From Thiosocius sp963736445 (GTDB lineage Bacteria > Pseudomonadota > Gammaproteobacteria > Chromatiales > Chromatiaceae): a stretch of DNA of 64,000 nucleotides. Below are positions 26,413 to 35,001 of this stretch, piece by piece (the stretch's first letter is position 1; every line of letters begins with the position of its first letter). Below the pieces are notes generated by a model. The model worked only from the letters and a program-made list of their open reading frames with translations. It was not told the origin of the DNA and did no database searches. The stretch spans positions 62,001 through 126,000 of the forward strand of contig CAVTOY010000019.1 of NCBI GenBank assembly GCA_963736445.1. The letters run 5' to 3'. A program made the position numbers and the translations under genes.

Positions 26413-27729
26413 ATGATGTTCAATTGGGACGATCCACTGCAGGCTAGCACCATCACACCGCGACCGGGACGAGTCGCGCCGCCGTCGGCACCCGCGAGCG
26501 AGCCTGCGCCGACCTCCGCGGACGACACGACCAATCAGCGCCGACATCTTCGGGCCGGCGACGGCCTGGTCGACAACGAGGTACTGATGGCGACCGCCGG
26601 CGCTGCACCCAGCGTCAACCCCGACCCCTATGCGGTGGCGGAACCGGCCGTCGACTATTCCACCGATGCCGAGGCAGGTGCGACTGGACTGGAGGCACTC
26701 GAGATGGGTGCCGGACGTATCCGCGTCGACGACAAGAAGATCATCAACTGCTGCGCCGATCTCAACCAGCTGGTGCCGTTCAAGTATGAATGGGCCTGGC
26801 AGAAATACCTCGACGGCTGCGCCAATCACTGGATGCCGCAAGAGGTCAACATGAATGCCGACATCCAGCTGTGGAAGGACCCCAATGGCCTGACCGAGGA
26901 CGAACGCACCATTATCAAGCGCAATCTGGGCTTCTTCTCCACCGCCGATTCGCTGGTCGCCAACAATCTGGTGCTGGCTGTCTATCGTCACATCACCAAC
27001 CCGGAGTGCCGTCAGTACCTGCTGCGCCAGGCCTTCGAAGAGGCCCTGCACACCCACGCCTACCAGTATGTGATCGAATCGCTCGGCCTCGACGAGGGCG
27101 AGGTCTTCAATATGTACCGTGAGGTGCCTGCAGTAGCCCGCAAGGCCGAGTGGGCGCTGCCTTTTACCCAGCATCTGGCCGACCCGAACTTCCATACCGG
27201 TACGCCGCAGAACGATCAGAAGCTGCTGCGCGAGCTGGTCGCCTTCTACGTGATCTTCGAGGGCATCTTCTTCTACGTCGGCTTCACCCAGATACTGAGC
27301 ATGGGTCGGCGCAACAAGATGACCGGCACCGCCGAGCAGTTCCAGTACATCCTGCGCGACGAATCCATGCACATGAACTTCGGCATCGACGTCATTAACC
27401 AGATCAAGCTGGAAAACCCGCAAATCTGGACCGATGCCTTCAAGGCCGAGATCGTGGACATGATCCGCGAGGCGGTCGCGCTCGAGACCCAGTACGCCTA
27501 TGACACCATGCCACGCGGCATCCTCGGCCTGAATGCGCCGATGTTCGAGGAATACCTGCAGTTTATCGCCAACCGGCGCTGCGCCCAGATCGGCCTGCCC
27601 GAGCAATACCCGGGCGCGGCCAATCCCTTCCCGTGGATGTCCGAGGTGCTGGATCTTAAAAAGGAGAAGAACTTCTTCGAGACCCGGGTGACCGAATACC
27701 AGACCGGCGGTGCGCTGAGCTGGGATTAG
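26413..27729 (+). CDS. nrdB: Class Ia ribonucleotide reductase, beta subunit
   Basis: NrdB carries the diiron-tyrosyl radical that NrdA needs. The 438-residue protein has an N-terminal extension of about 90 residues (Pro/Ala-rich, starting FNWDDP) before the ferritin-like core. Ligand helices are visible: EEALHTHAYQ (Glu and His ligands) and DESMHMNFG, with LGFFSTADSLV nearby. Two ATG codons lie in tandem at 26413 and 26416. A strong terminator follows 41 bp after the stop. Confidence 0.97.
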   Translation: MMFNWDDPLQASTITPRPGRVAPPSAPASEPAPTSADDTTNQRRHLRAGDGLVDNEVLMATAGAAPSVNPDPYAVAEPAVDYSTDAEAGATGLEALEMGAGRIRVDDKKIINCCADLNQLVPFKYEWAWQKYLDGCANHWMPQEVNMNADIQLWKDPNGLTEDERTIIKRNLGFFSTADSLVANNLVLAVYRHITNPECRQYLLRQAFEEALHTHAYQYVIESLGLDEGEVFNMYREVPAVARKAEWALPFTQHLADPNFHTGTPQNDQKLLRELVAFYVIFEGIFFYVGFTQILSMGRRNKMTGTAEQFQYILRDESMHMNFGIDVINQIKLENPQIWTDAFKAEIVDMIREAVALETQYAYDTMPRGILGLNAPMFEEYLQFIANRRCAQIGLPEQYPGAANPFPWMSEVLDLKKEKNFFETRVTEYQTGGALSWD

Positions 27730-27770
27730 TCATTGCCACAGTTTATTCGGCGGTTCCTCCCGCAGCACTA

Positions 27771-27803
27771 GGGGACCGGTGGCGGCACCGGTCCCCTTTT
27801 TTT
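27771..27803 (+). terminator. Rho-independent terminator of nrdAB
   Basis: GGGGACCGGT and ACCGGTCCCC form a perfect 10-bp stem around a 6-nt loop, followed by seven T residues. It lies 41 bp after the nrdB stop. Confidence 0.93.
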
Positions 27804-28020
27804 GGATCGCTAGGCTGCATTCGAACGAGGATCGGCGTCCAACACCCCCCCTGTCGCCCATACACCCGCCAGCGCCGGGCGCACTCGGTTTGACCTCACC
27901 AGCCCGCGGGTCGACGCCGTGGCGCCTTTCTTCATCGAAGATGACCCTTTGAAGGCCTGAAATAGGCGACCTATCAGCCGCTTGGACGATTTTGTTACCC
28001 CACAACCCAAACCCAACCTA

Positions 28021-28068
28021 CCCCAACATATTGTGATTCAGAATTTTTCGAAGCACAATTTGTTGTGT
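28021..28068 (+). promoter_or_regulatory. Paired NrdR-like boxes before a small zinc-ribbon gene
   Basis: The boxes at 28021-28036 (12 of 16 bases fit the recalled consensus) and 28053-28068 (13 of 16) are exactly 32 bp apart, the same spacing as at nrdA and at 8111-8158. No TTGACA lies between them, so promoter position and direction are less clear; the next gene on the plus strand starts at 28195. Confidence 0.6.
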
Positions 28069-28194
28069 AATCGGGCATCTTTGGCTAAGCTTGTCGCTAA
28101 CGTGTTGGTGGGCAAGACGAATTTTCGGTCCGACTTGGCCAGAGCGCCCGACAAACCGTTAACAGTGACGTTTCAGACCTCAGGGGAAAGAACG

Positions 28195-28404
28195 ATGCGT
28201 TGTCATCACTGCCACAGCGAGATGCGACAGACCGACAGCGTCACCGAGGGTGGCGCGCGACAGACCTGGTACCGCTGTCCGGTGTGCGCCGCCGACCAGA
28301 CGGTCTCGCAGCCTTGCGAGGTACCGCTGCGCCGCATTGGCACTGCACAGCGCTGGACCGCCACCGCCCCCGATTCAGGCCGACAATTCCGCGGCGCGTT
28401 CTGA
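28195..28404 (+). CDS. Small zinc-ribbon protein
   Basis: This 69-residue protein has two CxxC knuckles, CHHC (residues 3-6) and CPVC (28-31), separated by about 21 residues, consistent with one zinc ribbon. The C terminus (RRIGTAQRW, then a Pro/Ser-rich tail) has no known motif. ATG at 28195 follows an AGGGGAAAG ribosome site. The NrdR-like box pair upstream and the position just after nrdAB suggest a role connected to nucleotide metabolism or DNA, but this is inference. A terminator follows. Confidence 0.6.
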   Translation: MRCHHCHSEMRQTDSVTEGGARQTWYRCPVCAADQTVSQPCEVPLRRIGTAQRWTATAPDSGRQFRGAF

Positions 28405-28493
28405 CGCGCGCCCTAACCGACTTCTCCAGCAGAAGGCATGGGCATCGGGAAAAAGCGGCTTGGATGGCCGCGAAAAAAAAGCTGTAACCTTGC

Positions 28494-28522
28494 GCCACCC
28501 GCTCAAACGGGTGGCCTTTTTG
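28494..28522 (+). terminator. Rho-independent terminator after the zinc-ribbon gene
   Basis: GCCACCCG and CGGGTGGC form an 8-bp stem around CTCAAA and are followed by CTTTTT. It lies about 90 bp after the zinc-ribbon stop codon. Confidence 0.85.
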
Positions 28523-28652
28523 TTCCCTTCCTCTGACACCCGATCGGGATCTCCCCGGCTTGGAGCGTATCGCCGCCGTCCCCTATTCATTCTCTCGAAT
28601 GTCTGCCGCTATAGGCGGTTGAGGAGATGCGATCCACTCAAACTTGATCACA

Positions 28653-29018
28653 ATGCCAATGCCACCAACCGAGACCCAACGAACAACAACCGTGGCGCCA
28701 TACGCCCAGCGCATCGCACCCCCGATCGGCCTGGCCATCGGCGCGCTGGCATTGCTGACCCTATTCGCCGCAGAACCCGCGTTGGCCAACAAATTCGAGA
28801 CCATCGGGGGCGGCTTCTCGGGGTCTTCCGGCTTCAAACGCAGTTGGCTGACCCGATTCTTCGTCATCACCGGCGGCATAAGCGTGCTCCTCGGCGTACT
28901 CGCGATCGTCACGCCGCATACGAATGCCTCGTACCTCAACTACGGCAACTGGAAGCAGTCGGCGCTGGTGCTGTTCAGCCTGGCCGGCGGCTTCTTTCTG
29001 ATGGCGGTCCTGATCTAA
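28653..29018 (+). CDS. Small membrane protein of unknown function
   Basis: The protein has about 121 residues. One hydrophobic segment near the N terminus (IGLAIGALALLTLFAAEPALA) could be a signal peptide or anchor. Two further helices follow (FFVITGGISVLLGVLAIV and SALVLFSLAGGFFLMAVLI). The Gly/Ser-rich loop between them (IGGGFSGSSGFKRS) is distinctive but not known to me. The start is uncertain (ATG 28653 or TTG 28644). It stands alone between a terminator and folE. Confidence 0.55.
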   Translation: MPMPPTETQRTTTVAPYAQRIAPPIGLAIGALALLTLFAAEPALANKFETIGGGFSGSSGFKRSWLTRFFVITGGISVLLGVLAIVTPHTNASYLNYGNWKQSALVLFSLAGGFFLMAVLI

Positions 29019-29104
29019 CCCCAGAAAGGTCTGACCCGAATGGCACTTGGTCAGCGCATCCCTGAGGAATGCGGGGGGCTCCGGGGGGTTCGAGCCGAGG
29101 GCGT

Positions 29105-29157
29105 CTGCAGCAAGGATGCTGCAGTCGAGCCTCCAGGGACGGGTCCACGGCGTCCCT
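29105..29157. repeat. REP-like double hairpin upstream of folE
   Basis: Two adjacent palindromes lie here. CTGCAGCA and TGCTGCAG (29105-29124) form an 8-bp stem with a 4-nt loop. AGGGACG and CGTCCCT (29135-29157) form a 7-bp stem with a 9-nt loop. Paired stems with a tcgagcctcc linker resemble interspersed extragenic repeats of gammaproteobacteria. Only one copy is in this window, so repetition cannot be shown here. Confidence 0.45.
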
Positions 29158-29299
29158 CGGATCGAATCCGCCGGGGCGCAAGTGCTTGACCACGTACCAT
29201 TCATGTCTGACCCCAGCAAAGCGATATGGATTCCCCCGATCCAGACCGGTAAAGTCCGCGTTATCGGCGTGCCTGTGCGCCTTGGACACCGAGTACGCC

Positions 29300-29857
29300 A
29301 TGCAGATCGAAAACCTACAGGCTCATTTCGCCGGGATCATCGAGGGATTGGGGGAAGACCTCGATCGTGAGGGCCTGATCAAGACGCCGGAGCGGGCCGC
29401 CAAGGCGATGGCCTTTCTGTGTCGCGGCTACAACCAGGATCTGCACTCGGTGGTCAACGACGCGGTGTTCAAATCGAACAACGATGACATGGTCATCGTC
29501 AAGGATATCGAGCTGTATTCGCTGTGCGAGCACCATGTGCTGCCGTTCATCGGGCGCGCGCATGTCGCCTACTTGCCCCGCGGTAAGGTCATCGGCCTTT
29601 CGAAGATCGCACGCATCGTGGACATGTATGCGCGGCGGCTGCAGATCCAGGAAAACCTCACGGTGCAGATCGCCGATGCAATCAGCGACGCGATCCAGCC
29701 GGCCGGTGTCGCGGTCACCATCGAGGCGGAGCACCTTTGCATGAAGATGCGCGGCGTCGAGAAACAGAACTCGACCATGAAGACCTCGGTGATGCTCGGC
29801 ACGTTCCGCACATCGCAGGCCACCCGCATGGAATACCTGCAGCTGATCGCCGATTGA
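29300..29857 (+). CDS. folE: GTP cyclohydrolase I
   Basis: FolE converts GTP to 7,8-dihydroneopterin triphosphate, the first step to folate and queuosine-type pteridines. The 185-residue protein has the zinc and active-site motif CEHHVLPFIG (about 75-84), GLSKIARIVD and EAEHLCMKMRG, which contains the third zinc ligand. The zinc cysteines indicate the classical type IA enzyme. ATG at 29300 is chosen because family members begin close to the KTPERAAKAM helix; a longer open frame upstream contains repeat-like DNA. Confidence 0.95.
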   Translation: MQIENLQAHFAGIIEGLGEDLDREGLIKTPERAAKAMAFLCRGYNQDLHSVVNDAVFKSNNDDMVIVKDIELYSLCEHHVLPFIGRAHVAYLPRGKVIGLSKIARIVDMYARRLQIQENLTVQIADAISDAIQPAGVAVTIEAEHLCMKMRGVEKQNSTMKTSVMLGTFRTSQATRMEYLQLIAD

Positions 29858-30414
29858 GCGCAGTGCTCGACAGCAGCCTGGTCGCCCGTCTACAAACCCG
29901 CACCCGCGCGGTGCTGCACCAAGCCGCCCCGCTTTGCGCCCGGCACGGTACCCTGCTCCCCGACCCGCTCATCCGCTGCGACCTGCGCGGTCAGGCCGCC
30001 GGGCAGGCCGAATGGCGCTGCGGCCAAAGGCCGTTGCTGCGCTTCAACCTGGAAATCGCCCAGCGCTACCCGGCCGATTTTCTCGCCGCGACCGTACCGC
30101 ACGAAGTCGCCCACTTGATCACATTGGCCTGCCACGGCCGCACGCGGCCGCACGGCCCCGAGTGGCGTGCGGTGATGGCTTATCTAGGGATCCCCAACCC
30201 GAGCCGCTGCCACAGCTACCGTATCGACGAGCGGCGGGTCTCCCGGCAGCGTCGTTGGCCCTATGCCTGCGACTGCGGCCGCCACGAACTGAGCACCACA
30301 CGCCACAAGCGCGCTCAGGCCGGCAAGACCCGCTATCAGTGCCGCCTGTGTGGTGGCGCTCTCCGGCTCGCGCAGACCACGGCCGATCGAGGCCCGCCGT
30401 CGGGGTCTCCCTGA
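29854..30414 (+). CDS. SprT-like zinc metalloprotease
   Basis: The protein has about 186 residues. It has the gluzincin motif VPHEVAHLI (about residues 75-83) followed by the expected HGPEW, then a C-terminal zinc ribbon (YACDCGRHEL and YQCRLCGGAL). This is the SprT-like arrangement of the Spartan-related superfamily; in bacteria the function is poorly known, and DNA-protein crosslink repair is suggested from the eukaryotic relative. It starts by overlapping the folE stop (TTG 29854, or GTG 29863), which suggests translational coupling. Confidence 0.85.
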   Translation: MSAVLDSSLVARLQTRTRAVLHQAAPLCARHGTLLPDPLIRCDLRGQAAGQAEWRCGQRPLLRFNLEIAQRYPADFLAATVPHEVAHLITLACHGRTRPHGPEWRAVMAYLGIPNPSRCHSYRIDERRVSRQRRWPYACDCGRHELSTTRHKRAQAGKTRYQCRLCGGALRLAQTTADRGPPSGSP

Positions 30415-30512
30415 TTCCTCCAGATTCCGGGGTTGTCCCGCCACCCAGCCGCCCTAACCTGACGACGGCAATGCGGCATAGACTGCGGCCGCGCTGGGCC
30501 GAGCCGCGAGTC

Positions 30513-31283
30513 TCAATAGCGCGCTGACAGCCAGCCCTTGACGGCATCCTGCAGCTCGGTCTCCTCGCCGTCAAAGAAATGATCCGCTCCGGCGACGACC
30601 TGCTGCGAATAGTCACCACCCGCTTTACGCGCCTGCGCCGCGCGTTGGGCGGCGCTGTCCAATACCTCGGGGAGATCCTCACCACCATAGAGATCAAGCG
30701 TGGGCACCGCCAGCGCCGGCAGCTGTGTCAGGGTATCCATTGGACCGCCGGCGATCCCACCCGACATGCCAATCGCGACGAGACCTTCGACCGGCCGCGG
30801 CTCGTGGCTCAGATAGTAGACCGCCATGGTCGAGCCCTGGCTGTGCCCGACCAGCACGATGGTGCTGAAGCCCTTGTCACGTAGATAACTGATCGCCGCG
30901 TCGATCCGCCCCGGCACCCAGTCGTAGATATCGGCATAGGCCGCGTGTTCGGCCTCGTTGGCCAGCACCGGCATCTGAATGGAAAGGGTGTGCCAGCCGG
31001 CCTCGGTCAGCCCAACGCGCAGTGGTTGCACCACGGTAGGCCAATTCGGATGCACACCGGTGCCATGCATGACAATGGCGGCCCTGCGCGCCTCTCCCAC
31101 CGTACTCTCGGTCTCGAGGGCCAAGAAATCCGATCTGCCGTCATTCAGGTAGACCGCATCGCCATCGAGCAGGGCGTCGACGATCTGTTCCGCCCAACGC
31201 TGTTCCTTGCCAAGATCGCTCGCCGCGGCGGCGGCGCATAGCGACACCCCAAGAGTCAGGATCAGAAGCCGCACAAAGCACAT
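30513..31283 (-). CDS. Exported alpha/beta hydrolase (DUF3530-like)
   Basis: The 256-residue protein has a signal peptide (LLILTLGVSLCAAAAA). The alpha/beta-hydrolase core shows IVMHGTGVHPNWP (oxyanion region), the nucleophile elbow VGHSQGST (Ser about residue 155) and a late VVAGADHFF holding the probable catalytic His. This pattern fits DUF3530 proteins, whose substrates are unknown. ATG at 31283 follows GGAG at 7 nt. It is monocistronic. Confidence 0.75.
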   Translation of the reverse strand: MCFVRLLILTLGVSLCAAAAASDLGKEQRWAEQIVDALLDGDAVYLNDGRSDFLALETESTVGEARRAAIVMHGTGVHPNWPTVVQPLRVGLTEAGWHTLSIQMPVLANEAEHAAYADIYDWVPGRIDAAISYLRDKGFSTIVLVGHSQGSTMAVYYLSHEPRPVEGLVAIGMSGGIAGGPMDTLTQLPALAVPTLDLYGGEDLPEVLDSAAQRAAQARKAGGDYSQQVVAGADHFFDGEETELQDAVKGWLSARY

Positions 31284-31534
31284 AGCCAGTCTCCAATACA
31301 ACAAAGATTACAAGAAGAGCGTTGCCCCTGAGGCACGCATTGTCATTCTGGCCGACCGTGCCGAACTACCGCACGTGCCCAAGCCGGCAGCGCTGTTCAG
31401 TTTACATGCCGTGGTCCCACTGCCGGCGACGGCTGCGCAGCTGGCGTCCGCCTTGACCTGGGTCTTTTCTCAAGGCCGCTTTGCTGTGTGCCGCTAACCA
31501 ACGCAGGCAGCTTCCCGGTCAGAGAGCCCGCGTC

Positions 31535-31858
31535 ATGAGTCAAGATATCAATCGCCTGCTGATGGCGCTGGAGCGCAGCATGCGCGAAATCAACCGGGAG
31601 GTCATCAACCCTGAGATCCCGGCGTTGACTATCGATGACCTTCGGCCCGTGCTCCACCTGGTCGCCAAGGCAAGGGCAAGTTACCTGAAGGCGCTGCTCA
31701 ACCTCGGCACACGCGTCGACGACGCCCAGGCCGCCGCTGGCGAACTGGATGAGCTCGCCAAACTGCGTCGAGAGTACGAGGAGCTGGCCAGCGCAGCCAA
31801 GGCCTTGGAGACGGCGATTCAACGCGGCTATCTCGATATCCGGGTCGACGGAGGCTGA
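31535..31858 (+). CDS. Small helical protein of unknown function
   Basis: The 107-residue protein is predicted to be all helical, with a central coiled coil (about 55-95, LDELAKLRREYEELA). There is no signal, membrane segment or metal motif. ATG at 31535 is favoured by an AGAGAG upstream. The family is not recognised. Confidence 0.55.
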   Translation: MSQDINRLLMALERSMREINREVINPEIPALTIDDLRPVLHLVAKARASYLKALLNLGTRVDDAQAAAGELDELAKLRREYEELASAAKALETAIQRGYLDIRVDGG

Positions 31859-32004
31859 GCCTCATCGCCGAGACGGCCTGATCAGGCGCGGGGCGTTCCG
31901 CTTTCTCTCACCCGCCGCTGCTGCGTATCATCTGCGCATGCGGGGCGCGTCATTGAATCGCCCTCAGGTCAAGCACGAGGCACCGGCGACTTCATCCAGC
32001 ATCC

Positions 32005-32262
32005 ATGTGGCATCTTTACCTGATCCGCTGCAACGACGGCTCGCTATATACTGGCATCACCACCGATGTACAGCGCCGGCTGACAGATCACCAGAACAGC
32101 CGTGGCGCGCGGCGTCTGCGTGGACGCGGGCCCCTCGAGCTGGTGTTCTCGCAGCAGGTCGGTGACCGCAGCCTCGCTCAGCAGCTCGAGTGGCAGATAA
32201 AACGCTGGAGCAAGGCGGAAAAGGAAAGGCTGATACGCGGCGAGACGACGCTGCCCAGCTGA
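32005..32262 (+). CDS. GIY-YIG nuclease-domain protein (UPF0213/YhbQ-like)
   Basis: The protein has 85 residues. It is a single GIY-YIG domain: LYLIRCNDGSLYTGIT with the paired motif residues, an Arg in DVQRRLTDH, and the catalytic Glu within LEWQIKRWSKAEK. Stand-alone proteins of this family resemble E. coli YhbQ, a small nuclease. The start is ATG at 32005. Confidence 0.88.
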   Translation: MWHLYLIRCNDGSLYTGITTDVQRRLTDHQNSRGARRLRGRGPLELVFSQQVGDRSLAQQLEWQIKRWSKAEKERLIRGETTLPS

Positions 32263-32280
32263 TCCACGCAGATCGCGCAC

Positions 32281-32712
32281 TCAGGCACGCAATGACAGGC
32301 CCTCTTTGAGCAGGCGTTTACGCTCCTGCAACACGTCATCTGAATAGGGCGCCGCCGGCGAATGCCCCCACACCGGCCCGGGCCACGCCGGGTCTGCACG
32401 GTGGCGCACCACGTGGTGCAAGTGTAGCTGCGGGACCAGATTACCGAGCGCACCGATGTTCAGTTTTTCGCCGTCGAAGGCCTGCATCAGCAGGGCCCCG
32501 ACGCGGCAGGACTCATCCAGCAAGGTCCGGCGATCGTCGCCGCTCAGCTGGTAGATCTCGCGCATGCCGTCCCGTCGCGGCACCAGGATCACCCAGGGAT
32601 AGCGACATTCATTCAACAGCAGTACCCGCGACAGCGGCAGATCGCCAAGCACATGGCCGTCTCTCGCGAGTTGCGGATCGAGGGTAAAGCTATCTGGGGT
32701 GAAGTTGTCCAC
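32281..32712 (-). CDS. HIT-family protein
   Basis: The 143-residue protein has the histidine-triad region NLVPQLHLHHVVRH near residue 100, with His spacing HLHHV typical of the branch. HIT proteins are nucleotide hydrolases or transferases. GTG at 32712 is chosen because a longer frame to 32757 adds only atypical sequence and an AAGG lies 8 nt before the GTG. It converges on the GIY-YIG gene, with 18 bp between the ends. Confidence 0.85.
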   Translation of the reverse strand: MDNFTPDSFTLDPQLARDGHVLGDLPLSRVLLLNECRYPWVILVPRRDGMREIYQLSGDDRRTLLDESCRVGALLMQAFDGEKLNIGALGNLVPQLHLHHVVRHRADPAWPGPVWGHSPAAPYSDDVLQERKRLLKEGLSLRA

Positions 32713-32874
32713 GGCAGTACCTTCGCGGCCAGACGCGACCGAAGTGCAAGCAGCCACTGCGCCGCACCTCCCAAATGGTGCGGAGTCCTGCGGGGATGGT
32801 CAAGCCGCTGGCCGGTCAGTGAGATTTTCAGGCTGCTACACTGGACCCGCGAACAACGACAGCGGGGGACGACC

Positions 32875-33168
32875 ATGCAGCCGAATGCCGAAGGGATATG
32901 CTGGTCATGCGGCAGCAGGTTGACCGCATTCGACTATCAGCGCGAGAGTGACTGCCCACACTGCCGCAAGCAGACTCATGTCTGCCGTAACTGTCGCTTT
33001 TACGCACCGGGCCGCGCCAATGACTGCCTGGAGCCGATTGCCGAGGCGGTGCAAGACAAGCAGCGGGCAAACTTCTGCGACTATTTCGAGCCGTCGTCGA
33101 AGGTCTTCCAGGCGGCTGCAGATCCTGAGCGGCTGAAGGCCGCCGCAGATGACCTGTTCGATATCTGA
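32875..33168 (+). CDS. Small cysteine-rich zinc-binding protein
   Basis: The 97-residue protein carries three CxxC-type pairs (CWSC, CPHC, CRNC) and later lone cysteines (NDCLEP, NFCDYF), suggesting two zinc sites. The C-terminal part is helical (DPERLKAAADDLFDI). I recall similar small proteins in gammaproteobacteria without known function. ATG at 32875 follows a GGGGGA sequence. Confidence 0.7.
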   Translation: MQPNAEGICWSCGSRLTAFDYQRESDCPHCRKQTHVCRNCRFYAPGRANDCLEPIAEAVQDKQRANFCDYFEPSSKVFQAAADPERLKAAADDLFDI

Positions 33169-33306
33169 AAGCCAATGGTCTGCAGACCCGAAAACCTATG
33201 GTAAACGGCGGCTGGACGACCACAAGACACGGGCCCCGCTGACCCAGATCAAGGCAGACACCCCGGGCTGGGCCAAGAATGCCAGAATAGCCTTGGGAGA
33301 AGCCTG

Positions 33307-33678
33307 TTGGATCCTGTCAGTTGGATTATCGCCGTGCCGGTGGCACTCGTTATGCTTTACCTGATGGTGCGCCTGCCGCTCGCGATCGTGGGCAACCTGC
33401 GTACCGGGCATCGTTTCCGCCAGCGGCTTGCCGCCTCGCTCGAGCAGCTGCGGCTCGCCCGAATGCTCGGCTACCTGGGGATCGACGGGTCGGCCTACCT
33501 GCATGAACAGCCGGCCGTCGACATTCAAAAGCACATGCAGCGTTGTGCAGACTGTGACGCCAAGCCGACCTGTGACCAGGTCTTGAATCAGGGGGGATCG
33601 GCCGAGGTCGAGTCGCTCGGTTTCTGCGCCAATATCGAGGATCTGAAGACACTGCGCCCCTCTCGCTGTTCCGGCTGA
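33307..33678 (+). CDS. Membrane protein with DUF6455-like Cys motif
   Basis: The 123-residue protein has one N-terminal membrane helix (WIIAVPVALVMLYLMV). A cytoplasmic domain follows with RMLGYLGIDGSAYL and a Cys cluster CADCDAKPTC, then FCANIEDL. This matches the pattern I associate with DUF6455, found next to respiratory or redox genes in proteobacteria; the role is unknown. TTG at 33307 follows GGGAGAAG. Confidence 0.65.
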   Translation: MDPVSWIIAVPVALVMLYLMVRLPLAIVGNLRTGHRFRQRLAASLEQLRLARMLGYLGIDGSAYLHEQPAVDIQKHMQRCADCDAKPTCDQVLNQGGSAEVESLGFCANIEDLKTLRPSRCSG

Positions 33679-33700
33679 CGCGACGCCTAGCGGGCTAGGA

Positions 33701-34432
33701 TCAGGCGGTATCGGTCAGCACCGCCGCTTGCGCGACGGTCTCCGCAGCCACGCGCGATCGACCGCTGCCAAGTGCGACGAATGCTGTCTGGGCCTCGGTG
33801 TAGAGTCCACGGACAAAATCTGTGCTCGGCCCTGCGTTTCGCAGCTGGTTCATCAGACGGGTCAGATGAGAGCGCGCCCTCACCCAGTCCGAGGTGTTCT
33901 CGAAACGCCTGGCCTGGACCAGATGGTAGCGCGCGAATGCCTCTGCACGGCGCTCTGCCAACTCACGGCGAAAGATCGCCCTTACGTCCGGCGCCACCGT
34001 CTGCAAGGTGCCACCAGCTTCCATCATTGCGGTCAGGTCGTCGAGGGCGCCGATGATCTGATGCAGTGCCTGCTCGTTCTCGATTGGCTCCACACCCCCA
34101 GTCGCCGGTGCCCCCTGGGCGTTGGCCACCCGTTGTGCGCCTTCGATCTTGACGTCAATCGCCGGGTAGCGTCGATAGAGACGGCGCATCTTTCGATAAC
34201 ACGCCACCACGTCGTTATTCAGAATGATACGCAGCTCGCGCGACAGGGGTACGCCCGACAGCGCCGCCAACGCCGCGGAGATCCGTTGCACCTGACTTTC
34301 CAGGCGCCTTACAGAGGCGTGCACGAGGGCCTGATGGGCCTGGTAGCGGTTTAAAATCCCTGCCATCAGCAGCATCGCTAGCAGCATACCCAGCACCGCG
34401 AACACCATGGCCCCGTCTTCCTGCAGCGTCAC
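33701..34432 (-). CDS. Membrane-anchored helical protein of unknown function
   Basis: The protein has about 243 residues with one N-terminal membrane helix (MVFAVLGMLLAMLLMAG) and a long helical soluble part without known motifs. GTG at 34432 is preferred: GGAGG lies 7 nt upstream. ATG at 34408 is the alternative. No family is recognised. Confidence 0.6.
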   Translation of the reverse strand: MTLQEDGAMVFAVLGMLLAMLLMAGILNRYQAHQALVHASVRRLESQVQRISAALAALSGVPLSRELRIILNNDVVACYRKMRRLYRRYPAIDVKIEGAQRVANAQGAPATGGVEPIENEQALHQIIGALDDLTAMMEAGGTLQTVAPDVRAIFRRELAERRAEAFARYHLVQARRFENTSDWVRARSHLTRLMNQLRNAGPSTDFVRGLYTEAQTAFVALGSGRSRVAAETVAQAAVLTDTA

Positions 34433-34662
34433 CCTACCCCTCCGCGATGGACGATTTACCTGCGTAACGGCATGCCACGAGCAAACCTGACCTGGCGCAT
34501 TGCAGCCGATCAGCTGAGCGGTGTCAGCAGAATTTACAAACACCCGCGGCCCAGGCTAGGCAAAGCTCGCTAAGGCACTGTATTTTTTCGCTTTCAGACG
34601 GCTCGGCAGGCAACTTGCTTGGTAGCGGCATGGCACGAAGGTGCGCAGGGACACCCAGGACT

Positions 34663-34902
34663 ATGAAAAAAACGCGGCATTGGCGAGGGGTAGCGGCGCT
34701 CACGGGACTGACCATAGGCCAGACATCTGCCGCCCCCATTGAGGGCGAAACGGCCAGCAACGCCGCGGCGATCCTGATCCTTCTAGGTATCTGGGCGTTG
34801 CTGATGAGCCTGCGCAGTCTGCGTCACATTCGACACAGGCGCATGACGACCGATCTGCGACGTGAGGCAGAACGCGCCGCCGACCTGGAGAGCGACGCCT
34901 GA
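34663..34902 (+). CDS. Small membrane protein
   Basis: The 79-residue protein has an N-terminal signal-like segment (RGVAALTGLTIGQTSA), a single membrane helix (AAAILILLGIWALLMSL) and a charged C-terminal helix rich in Arg and Glu. ATG at 34663 has AGGA close upstream. The function is unknown. Confidence 0.5.
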   Translation: MKKTRHWRGVAALTGLTIGQTSAAPIEGETASNAAAILILLGIWALLMSLRSLRHIRHRRMTTDLRREAERAADLESDA

Positions 34903-35001
34903 TCGCCCTTCGCCGCCGCGCGTTTTCGCGGACGTCAGCCCAGCGAACGGCTAATCTTCAAATTATCCTCTCCTCGTTCTGCAGCGAGGTCGACTTGCGC
35001 C

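Larger units (their letters stand above)
27730..28194. other. Intergenic region with nrdB terminator and a third NrdR-box pair
   Basis: This region of about 465 bp between nrdB and the zinc-ribbon gene has no convincing gene on either strand. It holds the nrdB terminator (27771-27803) and paired NrdR-like boxes (28021-28068). Confidence 0.6.

Noticed and set aside
27730..28005. Possible minus-strand gene of about 91 codons between nrdB and the zinc-ribbon gene
   Set aside because: It runs through the nrdB terminator, has no ribosome site and shows no protein-like pattern.
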